From Litoditis marina (Eukaryota; Nematoda; Chromadorea; Rhabditida; Rhabditidae): a stretch of DNA of 64,000 nucleotides. The notes beneath the pieces are model-generated. The model was not told where the DNA came from. It did not search any database and saw nothing but the letters and a program-made list of their open reading frames with translations. The position numbers and the translations under genes were made by a program. The stretch's first letter is position 1, and every line of letters starts with the position of its first letter. This document shows, piece after piece, positions 1-12,289 of this stretch. The stretch covers positions 37,161,279-37,225,278 of the forward strand of contig OZ038434.1 in NCBI GenBank assembly GCA_964036275.1, written 5' to 3'.

Positions 1-300
1 GGGGAGCAAACCGCACAACTCAGGACAGGTGTATTTAGTTGAACTAGTTCTATATTACTAGTATTATTATACCTAATTTCATGTTTTATTTTCATAATGG
101 CTTTTCTGTATAATTGTTTTTGTGAAACTCGTAATTTAGTATATTTACACCATAATGTTTTAGTTTTGTCAGAGTCTTTTAGTTTTCCGAAAAAAAAATT
201 CTCGTTCTCATTGTTTTTAGTGTGAAACATATTGTTTCCATTCTTCGGATAGTGCATTCTATTTTCAATAAGAAGTCGTGTTTCAGGAAGTTTGAGAACT

Positions 301-3300
301 ATGGCTTTTCTCGAAGCCTATTTTGCCTACATGTGTGGCGCCGCGGTGGTGGCTGTATACCTGAATATTGTGTTGCTTTGGCTGGTCCCCTTCCTACAAT
401 TCCCAGCATTTCCCGGATTCGATATTCTACTGTACTGCCAAGCTACTCCTGCCGTCTTTCAGCTGATTCTGTTGGTTCTACTGTGTCCAAGGTAAATTGT
501 ATAAATGAAATTATTTGGTTACAGTTTGATTTCGATGCACGAGATATTTGTTCGATTGATAAAACTAGAAGCACAGTGAGAGAAGACAATACACATCGGA
601 AAGACGATGTGATGCGCGTACTTTTCATCTCAAACAAAGTTTGCCATCACATGCGTTACTTCGCTGTCGGTGTGCAATCTGGAAATTTTTGGATGTGCGC
701 ATTCTGTCGTAGTGTATAAGATTTTTCAAACCGTTGTGGACACCGTACCATCGATTTTGTATGGGACGGGGTTTGGCGAGCGGCCAGTTCGTCTGCGTAT
801 CATTGATCTAATCACTCTCTCTCTCTCAACTGCTGGCAGATAATCTACGACCGCTCGCCCCGCATCGCTCAATCAATTGAACCCTCTGATGTCTTTATGG
901 GGAAAAGGGCGACTATAAGAGCGCATTTGCCCGCGATTTCGCACGCGTTAGCTGGCTCACGTATGAAACTGCGATTATCACGTGTTTGGGAAGCGTAGCA
1001 ATGTTTTTATTTCAAACTTCACTCTAAAGTTGAAAACCCAAGTTGTAAATCAAGTTTAGACAGTTTACCTAACCTTGATTTCACAATTTGATATCAACTA
1101 GTGACCAATTTGGTGGGCGAACTTTGTTGACCAACTCGGTTCTTAACTTCTAGAGCAGAGACGATCATCTTATTTATCTGATGAGACTTTAATGAGCATG
1201 TCGTTGACTCCCGGCAACGTTTTAGTGTAGTTTGTGATAATACGGGTGGTGATTAGTATATTATAGTCTACAAATGTTCTGAAATCATTCACATTAAAAA
1301 CCTGCCTGAAAAATTCAAACGTTCACAGAGTGAGAGAGACAGAGTGTGCGCGCGACACAACGCATTGACAGCCGTATTCTCAGAAACGTATTCTATTATG
1401 CAATTAGCGAAATAAAACTATTAGCTAGTATTAAGATCAATGAGAGCTCAGACAGTCTGAGATAGTCTGCCTTGTTCTAACCTACAAATTTTCTCGTTCA
1501 GGCCGCATAAGAACGAGCCGGTGACAGCTTGGAACTTTTCGAGTTAGTATAAATTTCCAGTTCCGGAAAGTTACAGAGATATCTTTCAGGACACTGTTCG
1601 ACGATGACTTGTTCGTTGTGTCATTTCATGGGCTGGCTGAGCTCTTCAATATCAACTCCAAGTTCCAATTATATTGGTGAGTACAGTTGAGGTAACAATT
1701 GAAGTGTCACTTATGATATATAAGATATTGAGAGAAGATAGGAAATGAACCTCGTTTGCATAGATTAAACGGTCAGTAACATGCCTGGCAAACTTTAACC
1801 CCCCCCCCCCTCCATCAAATTTTTCTAGGGTTGAACTGAGCCAAACACTAAGAATTCGGGGGATAATTCAGCTGAGCTCAGCTGAAAATGAACTCCAATT
1901 AAATGTTGGCTTTTAGTTTCTGATCGTGGAAATTCAATGCGAATTAAACTAGAAGTAAATCGTATAGTCACGTAAATATAACACTCTAATGAGGAACCGT
2001 GCATTTTTCATTGCACTTTTCTGAGTTCTGCGGTGTTTATCATGTTTCACGTGACTGTGCAGTTGACTGACCGTATAATCGAAATATAGAGTGGAACCGA
2101 ATTTTCGTTGTGGTTTGATCTCACAATGCGTTCTGGTAAACGGAATTTGACCGGAAGGCAACAGGGTGAAACTGTACACAGTATTGTAAAGCAACAAACG
2201 CCGTATTTTGCTTTCATTATTATTTCATTATTATGCCGTATGTTTCCAAAACACATGGCATGGGTTCGAATATAGGTGATGGGGTGGCGGCAGTATAGCT
2301 TTGGTTATTCTCACAGAAAATTCGGCAGCGTGCAAATAAACATTAAGTGCAAACTTTTACTACTTCATGGTTTTTTCATAGTTTTCATAGTTTCCATAGT
2401 TTTTCGAAAGAACTACAAATCTCAACTAGCAGCTGTTCATTTTAAATCTTGGCACGATGTCAATGAGTCTACATGCAAATGAAACGACGTACACTTACAC
2501 TGAGCCTCCCTTTCAGAACTTCACCTTCATTTGCCTTCTTGTTTTTCGTTTTGGTTCGGTCTTTATTGAGTTAGAGCTTCAGTACTTTTCATCAAATCCT
2601 CTGGTTCTTATGTTTCAGTTTCGCTGTATTGGTGTTCCTGGCCATCAACACTGTTGTGCCCATCGCCGTTTCGTTCTCTCACCGTCTCTGGGCTATAAAG
2701 GGAGTAAAAGTCTCTGGTCGAAGTATACTATGGTTTCTGGTAATCGGTATGCTGCCTCAAGTAGTGGTTATGGTGAGTCTAATTAATATTTCCAAAAAAA
2801 GAAGTCTAGAAGAAAAGAGATTTTTCAAAGGAATTAGAGCTTGCAGTAACCATTCCCAGGTTTGCTCACGAACATTGAGCCAAACGAGAGAAGGGGGAAA
2901 CCGCAATTGATTGATTGATTGATTGATTTATATACATGCAAGCATGTGAGATACATAGACAAACAGAACGTAAATGAGAACCAACTGAATTTGAGCAAAA
3001 TGAAAACAATAATCGAAACCATGATGAACAGAAAAGTGGACATTGAACGAGCATATATATGACTACAGTACAACGATCGACACTTAATGGGGTTCTGATA
3101 AATAAACATAGTAAGGTCAGTTACAAGTGCTTTTCCGAAAAATATTTCTTGGCCGCCGCAAGAGAACTCGGAATAGTTTTGTTCTTGCTGTGTTTCAAGT
3201 ATTTTGAACCGGCACGAATAGTGAAAAACTGTGCACGATGATTAGTTTTCGGTATTGGAAAGCTAATCTTTTCCTGTGTACCTCGAGTACGTGAACGATT

Positions 3301-6300
3301 GAACGTGAAAAAGTCAATCGCATTTAGACCACATTGTCCGGTTACTATTTTGTGTATCATAACTAAATCGGTTGTATTTCTTCTAGATTCCAATGATATC
3401 AATTTTAATTTCCTGTTTCTAAATGAAGAGCTGGGAATAGTGCAATATTTGTAGCCACCAAGCCGGAAGAACAATTTTCTGGTGAAATTGTTCTGAACTG
3501 ATTCAATTTTCTTTACGAATCCTCTATCTGAATTGAACACCGTTGTTCCGAACTCAACCATTGGACGAATATAGGTTTTGTACGCTTTAATCCAAATACT
3601 TTCTTTATTGGTTTTCAATACCTTGAAAAGATTGTAAGTTCTATATTTTGCTAGCTGTACAATATGTCGCACATGATCTTGAAAGGAAAGACTGCTATTT
3701 AACAAGAAACCCAGATCTCTAACTTTTTCAGTGACTTGCTTCAGAACTGCTCCGTTCAATGTATAGTTTCGCTTTGGGTTGTTGTAGCCCAGATGCATAA
3801 CTTGCGATTTTTCTACTGATAGTGGTAACCCCCAATCTACAGACCACTTATACATTCTATCTAAACAACTTTGCAGCTCTTTGCTAGACTCTCCAAGTTT
3901 GAACGACTTATAAACTTTCGTATCGTCTGCGAAAACCTTGCATTTAACACTCGAATCTGCAAGTGTGTTAGGTAATTCGCACGTGAAAATGTTAAACAGA
4001 ACAGGAGAAAGCGCACTTCCTTGAGGAACACCACTAGTTATTTTGCGATTCGAAGAAAAACTTGAGTTTACTCTGACTGCAAAAGTGCGATTCGTTAAGT
4101 ATTCTTTCACCCATGCTATAATCATTCTGTGAAATCCAAGTTTCTCCATTTTAAGAACTAGCAATTTATGTGAAACTCTATCGAACGCTTTAGAAAAGTC
4201 GAAATATACTACATCAACGCATTCTTTCTTATCGAGGGATAAAGTCCATTCATTAAGACATTCTAACATCTGTGTTTCTACAGATTTACCCTTTCTAAAA
4301 CCGTGTTGATGGGGAGATATGATATCATTTGAGTTCAAGTGCATAATCATCTCACGTTTCAAAATCTTTTCGAAAAGTCGCGCGAATATTGACGTAATGC
4401 TAACTGGTCTGTAGTTTAGAGGGTTTGACAAAGGGGGTTTCTTAGGTAGAGGAGTTACAAGAGAATGTTTCCATCGTTCCGGTACCTCCCCTCTCCACAA
4501 GCTAAGATTAAATATATATTCTAGAGGGCCACAAATTTCAACAGATAACTTTTTAATATACTTAAATGGAATTCCATCCGGTGTTTGTGAGTAGGACATT
4601 GGCCACGTACGCAAAAGTTTTTCGATTAGAACTCTATCAAACTGAATGGAATGATCCATTTGTACACCATTGTCGACAGAAAACACAGGAACATCAATAC
4701 TATCAGTAGAAAAAACGCTTTGGAATGAATCTGCGAGCAAATTTGCTCTATCCGAATCTGTAACACAAATTGTGTTGTTCGGGCCAATCATACTAGGTAT
4801 ACTTTTTCTCTCTTTCAAACGAGAATTCACTAACTTATAAATGGTTTTTGAATCGCCTCTCCTAATTAGTTCGTTTTCGATAGATCTATTGAACTTATTC
4901 AAAGCTTTCGTAAACTTCGCAGTACACGTCCTATATTCGTCCCATAGAGTTGGATTCGTAGAACTATGAGCCCTTTCCCATAGTTCTTCTCTATACATAC
5001 TCATATTTCTCAAATAGTTCGGAAGGTTAGTGCTTTTGGCAATAACCTCACGCATTGGAACAAACATTTCAATGGTATGATTCAGAATTGCAATGAACAT
5101 TTCGTATAGCTCGTCTACAGTACTGACTGTGGAAAAGGAACCTAACCAGTCAACATTAGCTAGGTAAAATCGAATAATTTCATAGTCAGCATTCTCATAG
5201 TTTCTCTTCCAAACAAGTTCCTTTGGTTTGCGTGAAATTTTCATATCAAAGAATATAGTATTGTGGTCGCTGGTGCCAATTGGAGCCTTAACGTGACAGT
5301 TTTCAATTACGTCAGCACTATTACAGAATAGTAGGTCAAGAAATTTGTCTTTCCGGCTAGGAGAGGTCACAAACTGGCTCATATCGCAAACTTCTATCAT
5401 TTCAACAAAATTTTCGGCAATACTTGATAAATTTAGCCCATCTGCTACTGGCCATTCCAATTCAGGTATATTGAAATCGCCCAAACAAACAGTTGGTTGC
5501 TCACAATTTGACCAATCACTAATGCACTTGTGTAACTGAAAGGAGTGCGCTACAGAGCATGAAGGCGTACGGTAGACTACAATAAAACGAAAAGGATTAT
5601 TTGACAAATAAATGTCAACTACTAAAATCTCATATGCTTTCAAAACACATTCTGAAAAAATTTCTCTAAACTTCAAGCCTGTTCTAATTACTATAGCAAC
5701 TCCTCCTCCCTGCAACCTTTTCCTATCACATCTTATTGTCTGATATCTATCCAAAATCGAACCAAGAAATACTCCATTTTCACATTTACTTTTCAACCAC
5801 GTCTCGGTGAATATTCCTATGTCTACATTATCTTTCACTAAAACACTTTGTAATGCGGCACTATTTTTCGTGATTGATCGAATATCCAACATTAAGCACT
5901 TGTAAGTCTGACTACTTTTCCTATGAACTACATGGGGCCGGAGAGGGACAGTCAATTTCCCGGAACCCTATTGTACGAGCCGGCTGGGCCGTTTCGCAGC
6001 CCAGTGCTTGGAATACGCGCGTGGGAGGGATCTCCGTAGGCACGCGGTCCCTGGCCTCCTTGAGGAGGAAACCCGGGACCTCTCCAAGCACCGTTCTGCT
6101 GACGTTCAGCTCTCTGCCGAGCTCTCTCCTCCGATGTGAGAGATTGGCGAAGCCAAACTCCCCGGTATTGAGAGTTCTTCAGAAAGTGAGAACGCTCGCA
6201 CAATACGCGCTGGTGCCGGCTGGTTGGGAGTACCACCTTGAGCAAACGAGGACGAGACCCCATTTGCCCCATGCGGTAAGTCGTAACCGGCTGACACTCA

Positions 6301-9300
6301 ACACCTAGACTATTGATGACCTGTTTAACCTTACACATATCTTGCTCATTTCTCTCAACAGCATGAGAAGACTGAGACTCATAAATACCGGAAATGACAA
6401 TAGCACGTGAACGTTCACGTTCTTCACAGGGGTCAGAACAAACAGTAGTAACGGGAACACTAACAGGGGCATTCTCGGCTGCCTTGGCCTTCAAAGCAAT
6501 AATGTCACTACTCAGAGACTGATTCTCCAGACTAATTGAACTAATAATAGTTGCCTGTTCCTGGACGATGTTGATGAGATGAAGAACAATATTCTTCATG
6601 AACGGGGGCACGTCTGTTCCACGATCGAGAAGGGCAAGATCTCCCTCAATGTCCTTCATGATGTCCTTGTGGCCAGGAGAGTCGTTGACCCTGGTCCGCT
6701 TGGCCCTGATAGTAGAAGAGAAACGAGAAGGCGTATTATTTGTGAGATCCATTGACATTTTGACTTTGTAGTTTGATCACACTACGAAAGAGCACTGTTC
6801 ACCTTTGCGGGCGGCTCAGACAAACAGTATTGATTTGAATCGGGGCCGCGCGATTCCAGCTGATTTCGACCACAAATACCAACAAAAGTCCAATTAAAGA
6901 TGAAAACCGAGTCCTTATATACCTTCGAAGGTGGCAATATGAAGACGATAGAAAGTACCCTGCCACTGGGTTGAAGGTAGTCCGAAAGTGCGAGTTCCAA
7001 GGCAAAAAGTAGACCGAAATAGGAATGAGCACAGAGCGTTAGAAGGAGACCGCTCTCTGGCAAATTGAGGCCAGAGTCTGTCCAATAAAATGGAGCAGGT
7101 TCAATAGAATATAAAATACGTTTTTGTCGAATCAGCTATATTTCCGTACAGTACTCACATAAAACTGATGATATACTGCAAACAGAGTGGTTCGTTCCTA
7201 TCACCGCAAGCCTATACGGTTTATTTTGTCACGGTGTTTGTACTCTTGTTAGACTTCGGTCGACTTCCGTACAATATAGCACGTCTTGCGTGTGAACTAC
7301 AACAATTTTCTGGTTATTCCAGATACGTTTGATGTGCATCGAGGACTGGAAAGATTTTTCACCAGAAATCCTCGACCACAACAATACAACTGAGGAAGTC
7401 AAACGTTTTGCGTACAACACTACCACATGGAGCGGGCTCTATGTTATGGGTAGGTTTCGAACTCTTTCGCTCATAATTAGCTCACGGAGAAAACTGTCCC
7501 GGTGTTGTAGTTTGAACCTGTAAACATCGATCAAGAAGTAACGAGGTCAAACTTCAAACACATCCGGACACGGCAATACAAACCGTATCAGCTTGTTTTT
7601 AATTGAAAACCCATCATGTCTATCCCTACTGTAACTTTTCTCGAACAATTCTCTTTCGAATTTATCGCTACTTTTGTGGCGGTATCGACGAGAGAGTGTG
7701 CAGGTCAGAAAGACGAGGACGATGTAAAAATGTCTGCGGTCTTGTAGATCCTCTTGCTCTTCCCCGTTTCTACTTTGCTAATCGCAGAAAGTTTCCTCAA
7801 AAGTCTGAGTTATCAATGAAACTCAAATGCGTGATGTGAAAATCCGTGACTCATTTTTTCGATGATTTTCCTCACCAACTAAACAGCATTGAGCTGTTGC
7901 ACACTTCTTCCTCTCGCCAATGAGTGTCAAACGTGACAGTGTGAGAAGTTTCCAGCCGAGCGGCGATCATAGAGGCAGTTCTATACAGTCAATGCTGCCC
8001 AATCCTGCTGTGTTTGTATTTTCATCTCATTTCTTTTCAGTTAAACCCCGCGATTCACGGTATGTTTCGAGATTAAAGCAAATTTATGATTTGGTTCCCA
8101 AAACCACGCGTCTATTGTTTAACATTATGGATATGCTTATGACCGTCAGTCCTACTGTACCTCCTATATTTTGTCCTTCCTATTTCAGTTGTCACAGTGG
8201 GCAGCCCCCTGATTGTATACATTATCGCAGTCTACGTTTTTTGGGAAGCCAAACAAGTGATGCCTACAATGAATATCAGTGAAGCCAACAAACGGATGCA
8301 CGAGACACTTTTGCAGGTATAGTCTTCATTTCCCCAACAAAGACTGCCAACGGTCGTTCATTATTTGCCCGCTAAGAAGGCTCAGTAGATAAGTTGGCCG
8401 CGCGCATCGCTGTGTATTGATAATGACCATAGCTCAGTTGTAGTTTGTAGTTTGAACGTTGTACACGCCCTGTTCACCAAACTTCGTTCCAAACGCAACG
8501 GGTTCAAACTACAATCACAAGATTGTCCAACATACACCGTATGGGCTTGCTCTGGAGAGAGCTGGGAAGACATAGTGCAGTTAATAGAGTAATAGTGTGA
8601 AATATGAGGTAATCATGTTATACTACATTACACTTCCTCATTAACTTTTCGAAATCGATAGATGATAGTTTTGCCATTCGATGCTCATCTATTTAAAATA
8701 AAGCTGAGAATTTCACTCTGTCAAAAACGAAAACAGGGAAAAAAACAAGACACACTGTTCGTACAGTTTCGACATGGGACTAAACGGTTTCTCAGACAAC
8801 TCTTCGTCAACCCGCGAGCCATACTTATAGCGGCCTCTGCGAGAGAGTATTGAGGTCAGAGAGATGCAGACTGTCTCAGATGGTCCTTATTGACCTGAGT
8901 GCACCCTTGTTACAGCTCGCAGAAAAGAGGCGGGGATGATTTCAAGATATGAAAACTGTTTTGTTCCAGTCCTTCTTCGTCCAAGCCTCAATTCCGTCCA
9001 TCATCGCACTTGTCGTACTTGTTTGGTTTTTTTCGCACAAACAAGTGAGTTGCACTGTATTGATTACTATTACGAACAAACGCAAACTCTCACAAAATAG
9101 CTCACTTATAGTTAGAAGTACTATGTTATCAGTAAATAGTGTCGTGAAAGAAAACCGTTGTTTTTTAGAAGACGTTTTTCCTCTCCATCTCAGCATCCTT
9201 TGAACGCCATCCACTCCTGTTGATTCGAGAAACATAAAGCTTGTACTGTATGTAGAAAGATAAAGAGGTAGATAAGGCCTTGAGAGAATCAATTCCTCTC

Positions 9301-9490
9301 TTTCCAGTTTTCCCAAATTCCGAAGTGTTTCGAATGCTTCTTGTTCGGTGTCGGGCCTCTGGTTCTTTGCTGCCAGGTCCTGCTTACTGTCAGAACGATC
9401 GGTCGTTACCAACGTGTGTTCGGGTATCCTTTTTGTGTCCTGGTCGCTCTCATTGCAGTTATTGTCTTCATATTACTTGCTATAATTTGA
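301..9490 (+). CDS. Str-superfamily 7TM chemoreceptor, gene A (7 exons)
   Basis: Seven exons splice into about 314 codons: 301-491, 1590-1676, 2619-2772, 7323-7449, 8189-8316, 8970-9044 and 9308-9490 (TGA). All introns are GT-AG with nematode TTTCAG-like acceptors, and all phases match. E2 (acceptor at 286) holds TM1, with the N-x-x-L motif YLNIVLLWL, and TM2. E3 is extracellular loop 1 (FVVSFHGLAEL). E4 is TM3-TM4 (AVSFSHRL). E5 is a loop with two N-x-T sites. E6 is TM5, ending MHETLLQ. E7 is TM6 (FVQASIPSII). E8 is TM7 and the tail. The MH..LL..FVQ..IP pattern is typical of the nematode Str/Srd/Srh/Sri superfamily; the exact family is not certain. I start at M301, five codons into E2, because the paralogs also have Met there; an upstream exon is possible. 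The CR1 element in the 4.5-kb fourth intron does not touch the splice sites. Confidence 0.82.
720..925. repeat. insertion in gene A intron 1 with GC-rich inverted ends
   Basis: This 0.2-kb segment is missing from the inverted duplicate of the region at 16.69-18.15 kb. The flanking sequences (650-720 and 926 onward) are joined directly there. It contains GGCGAGCGG and its complement CCGCTCGCC about 90 bp apart. It could be a small foldback insertion in this copy or a deletion in the other. Confidence 0.45.
1949..2078 (+). repeat. MITE-A copy 1
   Basis: A roughly 130-bp palindromic repeat found at least 14 times in the window. It begins TAGAAGTAAAT...AGTCACGTAA and ends CATGTTTCACGTGACTGTGCA. 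The ends are imperfect inverted repeats around AGTCACGT. It lies in the E3-E4 intron of gene A. Confidence 0.75.
3121..5955 (-). CDS. CR1-like ORF2: endonuclease/reverse transcriptase
   Basis: About 944 codons with no internal stop. The N-terminal apurinic-type (EEP) endonuclease shows FTETW (about residue 49), GGGVAI, LGDFNIPE (about 159) and TSDHNT (about 230). The reverse transcriptase shows NYRPVSI (about 517), YFDFSKAFDRVSH, GVPQGSALSPVLF and the catalytic FADD (about 671). Length and order fit CR1-clade ORF2. The reading frame opens with TTG in the overlap TTGA with the ORF1 stop and has no ATG before about codon 22, so translation may use reinitiation or a -1 shift. The intact frame suggests a fairly young copy. 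Confidence 0.88.
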   Translation of the reverse strand: MTVPLRPHVVHRKSSQTYKCLMLDIRSITKNSAALQSVLVKDNVDIGIFTETWLKSKCENGVFLGSILDRYQTIRCDRKRLQGGGVAIVIRTGLKFREIFSECVLKAYEILVVDIYLSNNPFRFIVVYRTPSCSVAHSFQLHKCISDWSNCEQPTVCLGDFNIPELEWPVADGLNLSSIAENFVEMIEVCDMSQFVTSPSRKDKFLDLLFCNSADVIENCHVKAPIGTSDHNTIFFDMKISRKPKELVWKRNYENADYEIIRFYLANVDWLGSFSTVSTVDELYEMFIAILNHTIEMFVPMREVIAKSTNLPNYLRNMSMYREELWERAHSSTNPTLWDEYRTCTAKFTKALNKFNRSIENELIRRGDSKTIYKLVNSRLKERKSIPSMIGPNNTICVTDSDRANLLADSFQSVFSTDSIDVPVFSVDNGVQMDHSIQFDRVLIEKLLRTWPMSYSQTPDGIPFKYIKKLSVEICGPLEYIFNLSLWRGEVPERWKHSLVTPLPKKPPLSNPLNYRPVSITSIFARLFEKILKREMIMHLNSNDIISPHQHGFRKGKSVETQMLECLNEWTLSLDKKECVDVVYFDFSKAFDRVSHKLLVLKMEKLGFHRMIIAWVKEYLTNRTFAVRVNSSFSSNRKITSGVPQGSALSPVLFNIFTCELPNTLADSSVKCKVFADDTKVYKSFKLGESSKELQSCLDRMYKWSVDWGLPLSVEKSQVMHLGYNNPKRNYTLNGAVLKQVTEKVRDLGFLLNSSLSFQDHVRHIVQLAKYRTYNLFKVLKTNKESIWIKAYKTYIRPMVEFGTTVFNSDRGFVKKIESVQNNFTRKLFFRLGGYKYCTIPSSSFRNRKLKLISLESRRNTTDLVMIHKIVTGQCGLNAIDFFTFNRSRTRGTQEKISFPIPKTNHRAQFFTIRAGSKYLKHSKNKTIPSSLAAAKKYFSEKHL
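5952..6758 (-). CDS. CR1-like ORF1 protein
   Basis: 268 codons from ATG. The N-terminal third is hydrophilic, followed by a coiled-coil-like stretch (residues about 60-95). A mid-protein segment, RAIVISGIYES...RPRLLKVVLP...SLTSEERARQR, resembles the RRM-like nucleic-acid-binding domain of non-LTR ORF1 proteins. The tail is rich in Gly, Arg and Pro. It is the presumed RNA-binding chaperone of the retrotransposon particle. The stop overlaps the ORF2 start by one base pair step. The same domain plan occurs in the ORF1 at 23876-24844. Confidence 0.8.
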   Translation of the reverse strand: MSMDLTNNTPSRFSSTIRAKRTRVNDSPGHKDIMKDIEGDLALLDRGTDVPPFMKNIVLHLINIVQEQATIISSISLENQSLSSDIIALKAKAAENAPVSVPVTTVCSDPCEERERSRAIVISGIYESQSSHAVERNEQDMCKVKQVINSLGVECQPVTTYRMGQMGSRPRLLKVVLPTSRHQRVLCERSHFLKNSQYRGVWLRQSLTSEERARQRAERQQNGAWRGPGFPPQGGQGPRAYGDPSHARIPSTGLRNGPAGSYNRVPGN

Positions 9491-9535
9491 TTGGATGACG
9501 CTTGTATCCTGTTGTTTTGTTTCATGTATAATATG

Positions 9536-9721
9536 CGAAAATAAATGCGACGGTACTGTAGGTAGATCGTTTTTCAAAAGCTTCGTGGACTCCCACGGAC
9601 AGATCAAATTGAGAGAAAATTCAGTAGTCAGGGTCAACTTTTAATGATTATGCCCTCTTTATTGCGTTTTTCTCTTGCGAAAATAAATGCGACGGTACTG
9701 TAGGTAGATCGTTTTCCAAAA
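9536..9721 (+). promoter_or_regulatory. poly(A) signal of gene A inside a direct repeat
   Basis: AATAAA lies at 9540-9545, 50 bp after the gene A stop. It is part of a roughly 46-bp segment (GCGAAAATAAATGCGACGG...) repeated almost exactly at 9676-9721, so a second AATAAA is available downstream. Confidence 0.6.
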
Positions 9722-10333
9722 GTCATAACTGACGAGGGGCATGAGCTATGTAGGCAAAAAGTCGCGGCAAAAACTAATTATTATAATAAGAATGTTGTAA
9801 TTTGTCCTCTCATGTGTGTTTTTTCTTACATTTTGTTGAAATTATCTTCGTTTTACTGTCGATAGTCAAGTTTTTCTTACATATTTTCCGGTTTTAGTGT
9901 TTTAGAACAAATTTTTGATATTTTTCTGAATGCAATTTTGAAAAGGAGCTACTTGGACATTTTTTTCAGGGAAGGTATAACATAGGAATCGCTATACTCT
10001 TTTTCGAAAAAAACATCTGTTTGTTAAATTTGTTTGGTCAGAAACCACAAGCAAAGACATGGAAAGTTTATTGGCTGATTTCTTTTTGATTCGTTATATA
10101 CAAACAATTGTCATGATCAAGGAGTGTTGTTCAATGAGGCTGTCACTGGTTTGAGTTGGATGGTTGGCCCTGAAAAACATAGGTATTGATTGTAAATGGT
10201 GAAGAATCTTATTATCCACTCGTGTTATCTCTTTCTCAAAGTTTATTAACAAACGAAATGCAAACTGTGCAAAAACCTAGAATGAATTTGCTAGGGCAAA
10301 AACCTAGAATGAATTTCTTCAAAATGAGTGCGG

Positions 10334-10337
<4 letters not shown>

Positions 10338-10400
<63 letters not shown>
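10338..10400. repeat. (TC)n microsatellite
   Basis: Nearly pure TC run. It is the inverted counterpart of the (GA)n run at 28500-28582, both downstream of homologous receptor E4 fragments. Its Ser/Leu and Arg/Glu open frames are artefacts. Confidence 0.9.
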
Positions 10401-10409
<9 letters not shown>

Positions 10410-10518
10410 ATTTGGTTGGGTTTTTGAGAGAAAATTTCGGAATATTAACTCCAATCTCAAGCATCTTCTCCATTAGATTTCTTTAGACGCCTGCTTTCGA
10501 ACTGTCAACGGGACTCAC

Positions 10519-11191
10519 AGTAACCAATCAGTAGGACAGCCAGAAACATGATCACTCTCAAGAAGTGACTTTTTTGCCCATTATAACCAGTAGACGATGA
10601 TAGAACGGAATGGCAGTCGTCATGACGTTGTTGGTCGCTAGAAACACCAAAATAGCGAAACTGAAAAATTAATATTTCGTTATTTAAATTATAGAGAAAT
10701 GAATAACAAAATCCAAAACAACCCGAGCAAAAACCAGAAACGGTTAGTCAAGTGGCGAGAATGTGTGGAGGAGACTATACTATAAATAGAAGGAAATATG
10801 AAACAAAGTGTTATGCGTAATGAATTAGTTTAATAAGAAAAAGTTACTCTTAACTATTAACTTTGTAAAATTTCCTGTCTCTTATGAGAAAAAGCTGGAA
10901 TTATTGTATTGCATCGTTTCGCATCTGAACATCAACAATTTACCTCGGACACAATAGAACCAATAGAACCAGCTGAAGGAGAGCAGAAACAGTTTGGTAG
11001 TGGAGTATGACATCGAATTCGGGATAAATTAGAGAATAGCAGAATATTCTCAGTTGAGTTCAGTACGTCAGTGGTAATGTACTGATTCTTAACCGCAAGT
11101 AGACCATTGAAAACCAGTATATACGACCGGAATGTAGAAGAATATGACTCATGGTGTTAAGAACTACCATGGATGTAGTGAAATATATCAT
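10519..11191 (-). pseudogene. receptor fragment R1 (E2 + E4)
   Basis: E2 (11191-10944) begins after CTTTCAG with MIYFTTSMVV and ends LLCP|AG. It has an in-frame TGA before TQLRIF. E4 (10660-10519) reads FAILVFLATNNVMTTAI and then frameshifts (one base lost after KKVTS). No E3 lies in the 280-bp intron and no E5-E8 follow. Sequence downstream matches 28.48-28.9 kb in inverted orientation, so R1 and R6 are duplicates. Confidence 0.75.
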
Positions 11192-11578
11192 CTGAAAGAA
11201 CATGGGTCACTAAACAACTCTTCCCATTTCAGCCAATTTTCCGGCCAACTACATGAGCAAACTGGACAATATCAGACAAACATCAACCCGGTTTCTTTTG
11301 TAAAGAAAACTCTTTAGAACCAACCAACTTTTCTCCACAAAAGCAACCGAGGTTCCAGTTTTGTGATGTAATGGAACTTGTTGATTTTAAAATCAACCCT
11401 GTTGTTTTGTAAATAACGATTGGTTGCTTTCTAAAAACAGTCCGTGTGCTTTTATAATCTGTTTTCCTCTCACTCGTTCGGTGAGATATTTTGGAGCTAA
11501 TCTCTGGATGGTTACTCTAAGCTCAAACGTTCATTAAAGTAACTTCTTGCATAATTCCAAAATTTCCACCGGACTCAC

Positions 11579-12098
11579 CATAACCAATTTTCAGAAACAT
11601 GATCACTCTCCAAACGGTGACTTTTTCTCTCTTCATAACCAGTAGACGATGATAAAACGGAATGGCAGTCGTCGTAACGTTGTTGGTAGCCAGGCTCATC
11701 GAAATAGCAAAACTGAAAAATAGGAATGTATACAAAAGTGTAGATAAACGAGTTAGGACACCAAAACAACCCGAGCAAAAACCGAAAACGGTCAGTCAAG
11801 TGGCGAGAAAGTATGGAGGAGACTAAATCAGCAATTTACCTCGGACATAATAGAACCAATAGAACCAGCTGAAGGAGAGCAGGAACAGTTTGGTAGTCGA
11901 GTATGACATCGAGTTCGGGATTCGGGATAAAATAGAGAATGACAGAACATTTCCAGTACTTCCAGAATAGTTCCGAACATAGGAGGTAGTGTACTGATTC
12001 TCGCAAGTATACCATTAAAAACCAGTATGTATGACCGGAATATGGAAGAATATGATTCTTGATGTTAACAACGACTACGGATGTAGTGAAGTGATCAC
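11579..12098 (-). pseudogene. receptor fragment R2 (E2 + E4)
   Basis: E4 (11712-11579) is open and ends FLKIGYG, a short form lacking about 20 bp compared with the 154-bp E4 of genes A and B. E2 (12098-11840) has lost its usual ATG (GTGATCACTT) and has a small internal duplication that breaks the frame before LDYQTVPALLQL. E3 and E5-E8 are absent. A U repeat lies directly upstream (12290-13650), the arrangement also seen near 31 and 53 kb. Confidence 0.72.
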
Positions 12099-12289
12099 CT
12101 GAAATAAGTATAGTTGTACCTGTACAAACAACAGTTCTCCCGTCTGTCCGTTTTTAATATCTCATTATTATTCATTCCCTTTGCTTTGCAGGTCAAATAA
12201 AAGGGAGTTATCCATAACAAAGTTTTCAGATGAATGACTAAATGAACTAAGAATAACAATAACTATCTAACAAGTCAACTATTGATCAA

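Larger units (their letters stand above)
2908..7080 (-). mobile_element. CR1-like non-LTR retrotransposon, near full length
   Basis: On the minus strand it has a 5' UTR (to about 7080, boundary uncertain), ORF1 (6758-5952), ORF2 (5955-3121) and a 3' UTR. It ends in short tandem repeats (TGAT on the plus strand, 2908-2930) instead of poly(A), a CR1-clade trait. It sits in an intron of gene A in opposite orientation, after host sequence (...GGGGGAAACCGCA) that is shared with introns of the receptor fragments. A 5'-truncated relative lies at 45586-47873. No target duplication could be identified. Confidence 0.85.

Noticed and set aside
10186..10476. Ser/Leu and Arg/Glu proteins over (TC)n and (GA)n
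   Set aside because: Low-complexity translation of microsatellites.
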